Source of the DNA: Neostapfia colusana
Lineage: Eukaryota > Streptophyta > Magnoliopsida > Poales > Poaceae
Direction of reading: 5' to 3'
Assembly (NCBI GenBank): GCA_030760725.1
Contig: JASWHV010000001.1
Span: 72,685,683 to 72,749,682, forward strand
DNA: 64,000 nucleotides
The notes under the pieces were generated by a model, which saw only the letters and a program-made list of their open reading frames with translations, did not search any database and was not told where the DNA came from. How positions within the stretch are numbered: position 1 is the stretch's first letter; each line of letters starts with the position of its first letter. Positions 11,130-21,440 of the stretch are shown here, in pieces. A program made the translations under genes and the position numbers.

Positions 11130-12083
11130 GTTGGCGCACCAGGTAGGGGGACTGCTGCGCGTTTCTGTTCTCTATTTCATCAATGGCTTTCCCACGTCTG
11201 ACTCTCGTACCTGGCAAGAGAGTCCTCTTAGACGACTTAAAGTTAGTTGCCACCATAGGCGACGAGATGGAGTCCCAGTTCACCTTCACACGCCAGACTC
11301 TCCACTTTGGGAGACTGGTCTTCTTCACCAGTAGCGTCGGCACCCTCTAGATCTCCAATAGGGGACCCAACGTTTGATTCAGGGAAAGCTGGACGACCAA
11401 CGCCCCCGACGCATACACCGCATGTGACGCCCCAACATCGACCTTCACAGGGACGATCGAGCATGCCGACATCCCTCCACCACATTCTGGAGTGCAGCTC
11501 CAGCTCGAACAACGGCACTGAAGGGAGCGAGCACCCACCTCACGTATGCTACGTTACCGAGATGGCCAATGCCTCCCAGCTCACCATGCTAACCAGCATG
11601 AGCCCGCAGGACGACCTCGACTCGCCAGAAGCGCAACGCCACGAGCTGGCCGACCAACTCGCGCCACGGCGCGCTGCTCTAAAGGCCGACCAAGACAGGC
11701 TCGACAAAAACACTACCACGTGCTCGAACACGGCATGCCTCCTCACCCGCCAGGTCTAAGCGGACATCATCAATGACGGCCATGCCCGACGTTTCCAGAG
11801 AGCCAGTCAAAACGTGGAGGCCGCCGTGGCCATAATACGTAACCTGGCCAAGCCTGCCAACCCCGAAGCTCGGAAGGCTCACCAAGATCTTCGGGCTGTC
11901 TTGGCCGCAGCCGCCGCCCATCAGGAAGAAAGTTCTCTCGCCAGGGTCAGGGATTCGTCAACCACCAGATGGAGCCGGAAGCGTGGCAGGATAAGAATGA
12001 GCCCGTCCAGAACCTACAAGCCGATCCAGGTGAACCAACCTGAGAGGGCTGGATCGTCAACCCCGTCGCGCAACTCAGTGCAC
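11130..12083 (+). pseudogene. T leader and truncated gag, copy 2
   Basis: Primer-site region GTTGGCGCACCAGG, gag ATG at 11183. The first frame is open longer than in copy 1 but stops at TAG within CACCCTCTAGATC (about 11347). The remaining gag frame 11379-11759 and 11814-12083 carries stops at the same places as copies 1 and 3, so those stops predate the duplication. The gag is cut at 12083. Confidence 0.7.
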
Positions 12084-12106
12084 GGCGACCAAAGCTGGCA
12101 GCAGGG

Positions 12107-12519
12107 GGCGGCGACCAGGGGGGTTTTGGGACAGGGTGGCGGCTACGGGGGCTATTTATAAAGGGGAAAAACAGCCAACGGGGCTAGGATTTAAGCAAAT
12201 CTTGTAATCAATGGCTGGGATTTAATTTGGGAAAAGATGGGGACTAGGGTCTAAGATATTAAGAAATATTACCCATCAAGGACTGAGATTAATTGGGGGA
12301 GAGGAAAAAACCCTTGGGGGATTTTGGCTGCGGCTAGGGTATTTCTCCAACAAAGGGAGTGCGTCCAAGGAGGGGGATCCCAATGTGGGGGAAAATCCCT
12401 AGGGATTTTGGGCGTCGGCCAAATTAGGCGGGAAAATCCCTAAATATGGGGAAAATTCCCTAGGGGAAGGAAAATCCCTAATGGGGGAAAATCCCTAGGA
12501 GGAGGGCACCTAGGGTTTT
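12107..12519 (+). repeat. Tandem unit 3, left part
   Basis: Third copy, up to the insertion point of element A. It consists of LTR Y sequence and continues at 26774 after A. TATA copy at 12152-12160 (minus strand). Confidence 0.85.
12515..12519. repeat. Target-site duplication of A, left (GTTTT)
   Basis: GTTTT matches 26769-26773 exactly. The empty site is visible in units 1 and 2, where CTAGGG is followed directly by TTTTTC. Confidence 0.9.
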
Positions 12520-15055
12520 TGTAAAATCCCCAAAAGTGGTAGCAAGAAAATTCAGCTCATATACACTTATGAAAAATGAGGGGAATTAAAACTTTGAATT
12601 ATAATAAGTGTGAGTTCAAAGTGAGGGTTTAGACTTCCCAAAAACTTCCAAACATGGAGATATAAATGCACAACTTGGATCTTCATAGTCTAAATATTCA
12701 ACCTTCCAAATTTCAGATCATTTGGAGGAGTTTTAATATTTGTTTGGGATTAAAAGGAGAAGCCCTCTAATCTGAATTTCAAATTCAGTTTCAAATTCCA
12801 ATTCCCTCAATTTGAAAATTGGGTTTCACAAATGTATTCTCCTCCTTTTAATAAGCAGCCATGCCAAAAATTGGAAATTTTGGAGCTGGTTTGCTATATT
12901 TTTTGAGGCAATACAAAGTGAAGAATTCAAACTCCCTTTCAAATTCAAATGATCAATCCACATCCAATTTTCACACCCGAATTCAAACTATTTGAATTCA
13001 GTAAATTCAAACTATGACTTGGGGTTGAAGTCAAGTCTTAAATGTTGAGTTGCTGGTAGGAAAAATATCAGAAAAAGTTGATTAAACAAAGAGGGGAGGT
13101 GGGGCCCATTTGTCAGCCACCCACTGGGGTTGCCGCCTCAGCCGACGGCGGTCGAACAGCGGGAGCGCGCCAGCTCCCGGTTGAACCCGCGCCCGAGGGA
13201 GAGCCCGCGCCACCTCCTGCTGCCTCGGTGGCTCTGTTGGATCACGGCAAAGGGTGCGCCGGAGCTGTTTTCCTTCTTCCCCTGCTATAACTCGCACCCC
13301 CGCCGTTTCCTTCCGTCCAGAACACCGCCACCGTTCCTTCCGATAACACCACAGCCCTCCGAGCTCGATTGCTCGAGCACTCCACAGCAAAGAGCATCGC
13401 CAGGACGTGCTCTATCCCTTGCCAAAGCCCCTTCGAGGTTTGCCGGTCCGAACTGCTCGAGAAACGCGAATTGGCGCCAAAGCTTCAAGGTGCCCGGACC
13501 TCGCCGTTTCGGCTCTCCGTCGACAGCAGCAACCGACCACCCTCTCCCCCGACTTCCTATACAAGAAAGGTGCATGTACATGTCCTGGTCGTGTAGCCGG
13601 AGGCCGTTTAGTGTTTGCTAGAACTGGTAGCGAGAATTTCACCGTTTCCCCAAACGGTACACCGACGGGTAGTGCGCGATCTAGCCAAAAATTCATGGTG
13701 CACGATCCTTTAGACCTCGAGTAAGCTTGCACAGAGCTTCTCTACTTCCTAGTGCCTCTCCTCGACGAACAACCAAGCAAAAACATCAAGAAACGAGGGA
13801 GCCCTAGCTGTTTTCTTAGTCGCCGGTGCAAAAGCACCTCGGGTCGCCGTGGAGCCCTCGTTTGCTGGCAGTTTCACCGGCGGCCAGGACTCTTACGGGC
13901 TCCTACATCACTTACTGATGCTCTAGAGCCCAAGAATCGATCGAATGATAGAGGAATAAGGGTTCCCGACCTCGCCGGAGTTCAAAACTTTGCTGTCACC
14001 GGTGCGCGATGGTTTCCGGTGAGCCACGGCCGCCGGCGACCCTCCCAAAGTCTTCAGCACGGTTAGAAATGGGGGAGCGGCGAGTTTGACGAAGTTTAGA
14101 CAACGGGAACCCCATCCCGGCGAGCCTCGCCGGCGTGCGCCGCCGCGGGAGGCGCGGGCAGCGCGAGGAAGACGAAGGAGGGCCGGTCCCACCGGTCAGC
14201 CTCCGGGTGCGCGCGAGGATCGGTTTGTGGCGCCGGATCTGGTGCGGCTGCGCGGGAATAACCCCGTAGCCCCCCGTGTTGCTAAAATTTGACTGGTCCG
14301 AATTAAACCAGTGGGCCCAGCCCAACTATTTGAAGTTTCCATTAGAGAAATAATTCCAGAAATTAGCTGATCTTTACAAGGCCATAACTTTGTGTAGAAA
14401 ACTCCAAAAGGAGTGAGACCAATTTTGTTGGATTCCTCAGGAGGAGTACTTCACAGAGAAACCAAGTTTTGTCTATGAAAATGCCCAGGAATTTCTGTAG
14501 GATTGTTTTTACTAAATCCTTTAGGGATTTATTACAGGAGCAACTCTTTATGAAATATTCCCAAATTTGGGCAGCAAATCCTCTTCATAGATACTGATCT
14601 CCAGTAAAAATTTGGGCTTCATTGGAGTTCATTTGCTAGGTCAAATTACCTTCCCAAGTTCAGCCTTTATTTGGAAATTCAAATTTAAACAGAAGCTTTT
14701 TCAGAACTCCCGTTTAAGTTCAAAAATTCATATCTCTCTGATGGTAGCTCCAAAAATGGTGAAACAAATTTTGTTCGAACCATGGAGACTTACCCCAATC
14801 AAATCTTCCACCATTAGCTATGTCAAAGCTCCTGAATTGGGCTCAAAATTCAGAGAAGCATTGTACTTGTAGGAATTTTAAAGACTACTTTGTGCAATGA
14901 CATGTCTCCAAATTTGACTCAAGTCATCCTTAGAGAGTCTAGTATCCACTGTAAAAATCCCAAAGCCAATTAAGGATTTTAAATAGAAATAGCTATGAAT
15001 AGAAGTCCAATTCTTATAAATCCTTAATACTTATACATATATTTTATTACATTTC

Positions 15056-15140
15056 ATGATAGTGACCGAAGTTGAGGATACGCCGGAGCCCTTGGACGTC
15101 CTGCCACCGGAAGCTGACTTTCCGTTTAACTCACAACCAG
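15056..15140 (+). CDS. Candidate LTR small gene, exon 1 (A 5' LTR)
   Basis: ATG at 15056 opens an acidic frame (MIVTEVEDTPEPLDV, then a stretch ending near ADFPFN) that reaches CCAG/GCAAGC at 15140/15141, a good match to the GC-type plant splice donor. The frame leaves one base (phase 1), which combines with GT at 16207 to give Gly. The frame is also kept in the A 3' LTR (25257-25341) and, without the ATG, in C (about 51663-51744), with several synonymous changes. No known domain; function unknown. Confidence 0.45.
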
Positions 15141-16163
15141 GCAAGCCCGGTTTGCACTTAAGTACCTTTTATAAAGTTTTCATTTGTATCATTTATGTCT
15201 AGGTTAGGGTGATTGAAACCCCACTTGCATAGCCTCTTTAAATCCTTTAAAGGGTTGGTTAGTTTACAAACTCGACGAGTAGAGAATGCCATGCTAATGC
15301 ATAGGATCTCGGTAGAAGACGAGTAGTTGGAAGCTACTCGCGAGATAGTACATATCACACGGGAAGAAAAGAGGTAGATAATGGCTTAAGTTATGAAAAT
15401 GAGACCCAGCAGGGGATAGGAAGCAGTGAGCAGAGGTCTCACGTGCGTAGCCCTGTTGGTGTCGGTTGAGGACCGTCCGTGTGCGGCCCTGCTGGACAAG
15501 TATTGAACAGTACCGGATGCATACTGGCATATGGGAACCAGGAAACCGATGTAATTGGTTAACCTGGGTGTCGAGGCTTACCCAACCGTAAATAGGAGTG
15601 GGTTGAGGGTAGCAAGGTGTAAATATGCCAGTGGGCACAGTCACGCTCCACGCGGGGACATCCTACCCGTTACGGATGGACCGGTTCGGCATTTGGGTTG
15701 CCTTTGAAAGGTTGTTGCATACAACAGAGTAGGAAGGGGTGTGGAATCACGCTTCTGAAAGTGGGTGTCTGCAACGTGTTATCCGGGTGTGTCTTGATTG
15801 CAATCACCGTCCCTCGCGGTTATTTGAGTACCAGCTTGTTCACTGCGCTGTGACGTAGTAAGAAGTGAAATAAGCCAACCGAAAATGCTGTATTGATCTT
15901 AATGTCTTAAATACCTTGATTGCTGTAGATATAGAGCTAATTAAGTTCATATTCCACTTTGGGCATCACCAAATCGGAGGAAAGCGTTTCTTGTTTGATT
16001 GTGGACTTCCGATGTGAGGGCTGCCTAAGGCACATGAATCTGCTGCTATAAAACTGAAAGTAAGGACCAACTTATAGGCGTGTCTTTGTCGCAAATTCCT
16101 TTTCCCATCTTACAGATCCTTGCACGTAGAGTTCCATGCCTAGGGTTGACGGTTAAGACTTGC

Positions 16164-16179
16164 TGAGCCTTCGTGCTCA
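16164..16179 (+). other. Conserved LTR hairpin (A 5' LTR)
   Basis: TGAGC, six-base loop CTTCGT, GCTCA. The same position in other LTRs has matching arms, with 5-7 pairs and different arm sequences: G 4228-4243, E 5241-5254, Y 6104-6122, B 30479-30494 and 56721-56736, E' 38170-38185, D 39629-39644, C 52784-52799. Confidence 0.65.
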
Positions 16180-16206
16180 CGGTTGCAATATTTGAGCTGT
16201 TTGCAG

Positions 16207-16292
16207 GTGAGAGTTATGAGGAAGGTTCCGAGGACGAGGCGATGCCCCCGTCGGGGTACACGGCCGAGCTGGAGCCATGCACGCCGCCGTGA
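16207..16292 (+). CDS. Candidate LTR small gene, exon 2 (A 5' LTR)
   Basis: Follows a TTTGCAG acceptor 27 bases after the LTR hairpin. In the phase set by exon 1 it reads Gly-Glu-Ser-Tyr-Glu-Glu, an acidic middle, then ends EPCTPP at TGA 16290-16292. The predicted product would have 56 residues and be strongly acidic. The C LTR copy differs mainly by synonymous or conservative changes. The exon lies in the part of the LTR expected to be transcribed, before the AATAAA at 16433. Confidence 0.5.
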
Positions 16293-16432
16293 TCTCCGGT
16301 TCCATGCTGCTAGTGTGTAGCGTCCCCGGGCTGGATGGCTGCACTTTTGCTTAGTTAGGGTTTGAGAGAAACTATGTATATAACTTCCTCTGTTAATTAG
16401 GTTTTGTAAAAGACTTCCGCTGTTTTATATCA

Positions 16433-16438
16433 AATAAA
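16433..16438 (+). promoter_or_regulatory. AATAAA signal, A 5' LTR
   Basis: AATAAA about 110 bases before the LTR end; same site at 26655-26660 in the 3' LTR and 53053-53058 in C. Confidence 0.5.
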
Positions 16439-16550
16439 AGTTTATATGTTGTTCTTTATTCTTTTCGTGTGTGCTGTTGGGTGCCGCATTGCACGGCACC
16501 ACCCTATGCGATCTTGGAGTGGGTGAACCACGGGGTGGTCCCCACAGCCG

Positions 16551-16562
16551 TGGTATCAGAGC
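16551..16562 (+). other. Primer-binding site of A (initiator Met tRNA)
   Basis: TGGTATCAGAGC, four bases after the 5' LTR. It is complementary to the 3' end of plant initiator methionine tRNA, the usual primer of plant Ty3/gypsy and Ty1/copia reverse transcription. D (40029-40040) and B (56349-56360, minus strand) have the same 12 bases. Confidence 0.9.
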
Positions 16563-18120
16563 CGTATTGGGAATAGCACGCTTGAAAAGAGCTTATTTTG
16601 AAAACTTAGAAGTAGTCGAGTGAGGATAAGTCATTAAGCCCCACATAAGGTCTATGATAGTTCTAGTATGATGGTGGAAAGCTAACTTATATGTTATACA
16701 TTCTGTAACGACCCTCCGACGTCAGGTAAGAGGTAAGGTACGCCACCGTAGGCGGATCAATTACGGACTCCCCATACGAGTAATAGTATGGAAGGATATA
16801 CCGTGGCTTGGCACGGTAGTTAATATGAGTCTCTGGACCTCTCTATGGTCCTGAGAGCATATGAAAACGCTGATCTCCAGCGTGCTTTAGGCAAAAGTGA
16901 GAATACCCCATCGTGTGGTAAGCAACACGATAGTATGCAACTCTTGAACGTTCAATGTTCAACGGGCCATACGCAGCGCTCGCCATCGGCGTGCCTCAAC
17001 GGTCATGAGGCAGTAGGTGGTATCCGTTGGGCTGATAAAATTCCCAACCGTGACGACCTGTTTGCGCTCTACTCGGGTTCCCCGTCGTGTGGTGTGAAAA
17101 CACGACCATGTACCTTGAGACGTGGCTTGACTCAAGGACGATCCGTATGGCAATGATACGGACCGTATGTTTTTACTATGATATGGAATTGCCTGCAATG
17201 TTAAAACCTTTGTATGCATCATTATTGTGTGTTTTTCTGCAGGTACATTAACCACGTTAGTGCATGACGTGTAGAAACCGTTTGTGAGTGACGACTTTAG
17301 TTCCACCATTTGACACGTATATGCCGGAATACCGGTTTAGGATTTTTCTTTGGTGAGGAAACATAGTACCGACTACATAAAAGTTTATTTTTAAAGAAAA
17401 GTGTCATAATGAAGTATAGGAATTTATTTAGGGGTTAGTAAACTCCTATATTGAACTAAGAGTCAATTGGGAGTATAGATTCAATCTCGAAAACTTAGGA
17501 ACAATCTCCCCTGTTTTTGGCAGAAATTTTTGCTGATCTTGAACAGGGCATAACTTAGGATGGGTTGAACCAATGGAGGTATCGGATACCATTCTGGAAA
17601 GGTTTTGAAGTCCTCTACAATTTTTCTGTAGAGTTCCAGAACAAAATCTCCCTCCAATGGGATGAAAATCTCAGATGAGTAGGTACTGTCCAGAAACAGG
17701 GCAGACCAAATGCTCTCTAGAATTTTCTGTATTTCAACCAAAACACTTCGTTTCACTGTTTGACGTCCAGTGGCTGTTGTAAAACAGCGAGTTGGAGTCG
17801 AAGGGTTGATGCATTTGACATATCACTTCGAGTTAGCACATGTTTAGGTCCAATACAATAGCGAGGAATTACGCATGCTAACACACTTAACACCCCGTGG
17901 TGACCCCGATGGTCGAAATGAACTTTTAACCCATAAAGTTCAATACTTTGGAACTCGATCGTATGACACGGTCCAGGGATGTATATGGTGCATAAAGTTT
18001 ATACTTTATCCATATGTGCGATTGTTATGCGCATTGTTTATCCCATGCTCGCATTACTATTGTATAGGCTGGATGAGCTAAACCCACATGTGTTGATCGT
18101 TTGAATGGTATGAATTCAGA
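16563..18120 (+). other. Untranslated leader of element A
   Basis: 1.56 kb between primer site and gag ATG. No frame with recognisable protein similarity; short frames here are antisense or chance. The leader of D (40041-41540) is of similar length and layout, including a TGCAGGT site in each (17240 in A). Confidence 0.6.
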
Positions 18121-19620
18121 ATGGTGCGGGCACGTTCAACGCAAGAGGAGGGGGGTCCGAGTCAAGTTCGTGGTGATGAGTCTCCACCCCCGGAGCAGAC
18201 CACGACGCAGCAGCAACCACCTCCTCCACCGCCAGAACTTCCAAGGAATCTTGCGGAGGTTCTCGCTGCAGTGCTCGGCTCGCGCGACGAGCAAACCGAG
18301 TTACTGCGAATGTTGGTGCAGCAGAATGCGTCCCATCAGGGAGGATGCTAAGACAATGGGCAACGCCAGCCCCAACAAAGCTCGTATTCGGAATTCATGG
18401 CGACCCATCCACCGGTCTTCACGGAGGCCGAAGAACCTTTGGAGGCGGACAGCTTTATCCGCACTCTAGAGGCAAAGTTCGGGCTGCTACGATGCACCGA
18501 ACATCAGAAGGCGCTGTACGCAGCGGAACAGCTTCAAGGAGAAGCCGGTACCTGGTGGGCGAACTACACCGCCTCCTTACCGGCTGGCCATGCCGTCACA
18601 TGGACGGAGTTCCGGGAGGCGTTCCACGCCTATCACATACCTCCCAGTGTGATGGAGATGAAGCTCCAGGAGTTCCTGGCGCTACGGCAAGGCGAGAGGA
18701 GTGCTCATGAGTACTCCAGATTATTCAACCGGCTGGCGCAGTATGCGCCAGGATTTGTGGGTACGGAAGACAACAAGCGCAATGCGTTCTTCCGGGGCCT
18801 GAACTCCAATATGAAGGTCCATCTCGCCCAGAGTAATCGCGGCACATTCAACGACCTAGTTAATGCCGCGATTCTACAGGAGAATGCTCAGCGCGAGCGC
18901 GGTTCTGACAAGAGGAAATGCAGCGCGCTGACAAGCAGCAGTGGTGGGACACCCCAAAAATACTGCGTGGTGTATCGCTCACCATTCGGTCAGAGATGGC
19001 AGCCACCGGCGCGACCGCCTCAGTTTCACGGTCGGCAATATAATGCGCCGGGCTTTCGACCGACGTATCCACCACAGCAACAGCAGCAGCAAAGGATGGT
19101 CCCGCGTGCGCCCCAGTTTCAACAGCGTGCACCGGGATTCCGTCCTCAAGTCGGCGGGACCCCGACACCTTACATGTGCTACACGTGTGGCCGTGTCGGG
19201 CACATTTCGAGGGACTGCTCCGAGCCGCGACAGGGCAGGGGTGCAGCACCATATCAGGGTGCTAATCAGCCCCGCAATCAGCCCAAGAAACCAGCACCAA
19301 AACCCGGCAACGTCCACCACTTAGCTATCGAAGACGTGCCGGAAGGCGAACCCGTCCTCGCGGGTACGTTCTCTTACCTAGATCATCCCGTAGTCAGACT
19401 TTTTGACTCCGGTGCCACCCATAATTTCATAAGTCAGTCTTATGTTATTAAATATCAACTGTCTGTCATTCCCACAAATAATTCATATTTGATATGTTCT
19501 CCGGGTGGGAAAATGACAGCTGATAGAATGGTCTATAGAGCACCATTACAGTTGGGTGGGAATCTATATCCGACTTCTCTAATCATGTTAGAGAGTTAAA
19601 AACTTGACGTCATTTTAGGA
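18121..19620 (+). pseudogene. Element A gag and protease (two stops)
   Basis: One frame from ATG 18121. The N-terminal ~75 residues are followed by TAA at 18349-18351. The capsid-like gag then continues, with the usual QPPVF/HPPVF-EAEEP start of this domain seen as PPVFTEAEEPLEAD, and a Gln/Pro-rich linker. A CCHC zinc knuckle follows (CYTCGRVGHISRDC, 19177-19218), which binds genomic RNA. The aspartic protease motif LFDSGATHNF has its Asp-Ser-Gly at 19405-19413. A second TAA at 19597-19599 separates protease from RT. Gag forms the particle and protease cleaves the polyprotein; with two stops neither can be made as a normal precursor. The frame is otherwise intact, so the lesions are recent. 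Confidence 0.85.
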
Positions 19621-21440
19621 ATGTCATGGCTTCATCGCCATGGTGCTGTTCTTGACATCATTCCACGTGTGGTCCGTTTAAACTCTCCACTTCATGAACC
19701 ACATGTTCTTATTCTTGACCGTTTGGTCCAAGAAACTCCAGCCACATATAACACGGAAGCCACGAAACTTGAGGATATTCGTGTGGTCCGTGAATACCCG
19801 GATGTCTTTCCGGATGATCTTCCGGGCATGCCACCCGAAAGAGATGTCGAGTTCAAGATTGAACTCGTACCTGGGACGACACCAATCTCACGGAGACCAT
19901 ATAAGATGGCTCCGAATGAGCTGGCTGAACTAAAGGAGCAGCTCAACGATTTGATGAAGAAGGGTTTCATTCGACCGAGTTCCTCGCCATGGGGATGCTC
20001 GGCGCTGTTTGTGAAGAAGAAGGATGAAACCTTGAGGTTGTGTGTGGACTACCGACCTCTCAACGCCGTCACCATCAAGAATAAATATCCACTGCCCCGC
20101 ATCGATATTCTCTTCGATCAACTTGTGGGTGCGAGTGTATTTTCCAAGATGGATCTTCGCTCCGGATATCATCAAATCAAGATCCGAGCGGAAGATATTC
20201 CGAAGACGGCCTTCTCGACGAGATATGGGTTGTATGAATACCTCGTCATGTCCTTTGGTCTCACCAACGCCCCGGCACACTTCATGTATCTTATGAACTC
20301 AGTGTTCATGCCGAGTTGGACAAGTTTGTGGTGGTGTTCATAGACGACATCTTGATCTACTCCAAGTCTGAAGAAGAACACACCAAACACTTGCATATCG
20401 TACTTCAACGATTAAGAGACCATAAGCTTTATGCTAAGTTCAGCAAGTGTGAGTTTTGGATCAGCCAAGTGCCATTCCTTGGTCACATTATTTCTGCAGA
20501 AGGCATTGCAGTTGATCCAAGCAAAATCGAACAAGTGCTGAAATGGAAGTCCCCCACATCAGTCCATGAAGTCAGGAGTTTCCTCGGGTTAGCAGGATAT
20601 TATCGGAGATTCATACCAAATTTCTCCAAGCTTGCTAAGCCGATGACTGAACTGTTGAAGAAGGGGATCAAATATGTTTGGAGCCCAGCTTGTGAAGAAG
20701 CTTTCCAAGCATTAGTGAAGCATCTTACAACAGCACCGGTGTTAGCTCAACCGGATACGACCAAGCCCTTTGACGTATATTGTGATGCGTCTGGCATCGG
20801 GCTTGGCTGTGTATTGATGCAAGGAGGAAGAGTGGTCGCCTATGGCTCACGTCAACTTCGTAACCACGAGCAGCACTATCCGACTCATGATCTTGAGCTC
20901 GCTGCTGTGGTATTGGCCTTGAAGATGTGGAGGCACTATTTGCTTGGGAACTTAGTGCACCTCTACACCGACCACAAAAGTCTGAAATATATATTCACTC
21001 AAAAGGAGTTGAATATGCGGCAACGGAGATGGCTAGAACTGATCAAAGACTATGAGATCGAGATTCACTACCATCCCGGTAAGGCAAACGTGGTTGCCGA
21101 TGCCTTAAGCCGCAAATCTCATGTCAACAATCTGTCCATCACCCCACTTGATGAGGAGGAGCCGAGTCTGTACTTGGTTCCATATGGGGCGTTATATAAT
21201 CTTGCTCTCATACCAACCATAAGAGAGGAGATTATGGAAGCTCAGAGGAAGGACATGGGAATGTCGCACATTCGGAGAAGGATGAAGAATGGCGAAATGA
21301 AATGCTTCCGAAGAGATGAACACGACACTCTATGGTTTAAAGACCGTATAGTGGTACCCCGTGACATGAAGCTTCAGAAGAAAATCTTGGACGAGGCTCA
21401 TTTGTCCAAGTATTCTATTCATCCGGGCAGCAACAAGATG
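19621..21440 (+). pseudogene. Element A reverse transcriptase and RNase H (frameshifts)
   Basis: Ty3/gypsy RT with the KKKDETLRLCVDYRPLN region (around 20010) and the catalytic box FIDD (Asp-Asp at 20343-20348). RNase H follows with FDVYCDASG (from about 20770), an LELAA Glu and a YTDHKSL Asp, so its acidic residues are present. A single-base frameshift lies just before the catalytic box near 20312, and a second, two-base shift near 21436. Together they return to the starting frame. RT and RNase H copy RNA into DNA in the particle; as written the RT is split. All expected catalytic residues are still visible. Confidence 0.85.

Larger units (their letters stand above)
9949..12106 (+). repeat. 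Tandem unit 2
   Basis: Second direct copy, offset 2148 bp from unit 1, with only scattered differences: a longer G run near 10268, an AAGG tetranucleotide run at 10721-10737 (shorter in unit 1) and point changes. The two junctions (units 1/2 and 2/3) are alike, so one duplication was probably followed by unequal exchange. Confidence 0.85.
12520..16546 (+). mobile_element. Element A 5' LTR
   Basis: TGTAAAATCCCC at the start, GTCCCCACA at the end, then GCCG and the primer site. A GC-rich block (13085-14290) holds many chance frames. It is followed by an AT-rich half containing the small exon pair, the hairpin at 16164-16179, TTCCGCTG at 16415 and AATAAA at 16433-16438. Relative to the 3' LTR it lacks ~20 bp near 15205. 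Confidence 0.9.

Noticed and set aside
13130..13621. 163-codon plus-strand frame in A's 5' LTR (and 156-codon frame 23455-23925 in the 3' LTR)
   Set aside because: GC-rich zone with long frames in several phases on both strands; the two LTR copies do not keep the same longest frame; no domain recognised.
16959..17309. 116-codon minus-strand frame in A's leader
   Set aside because: No similarity to known families and no conserved equivalent in the D or B leader.
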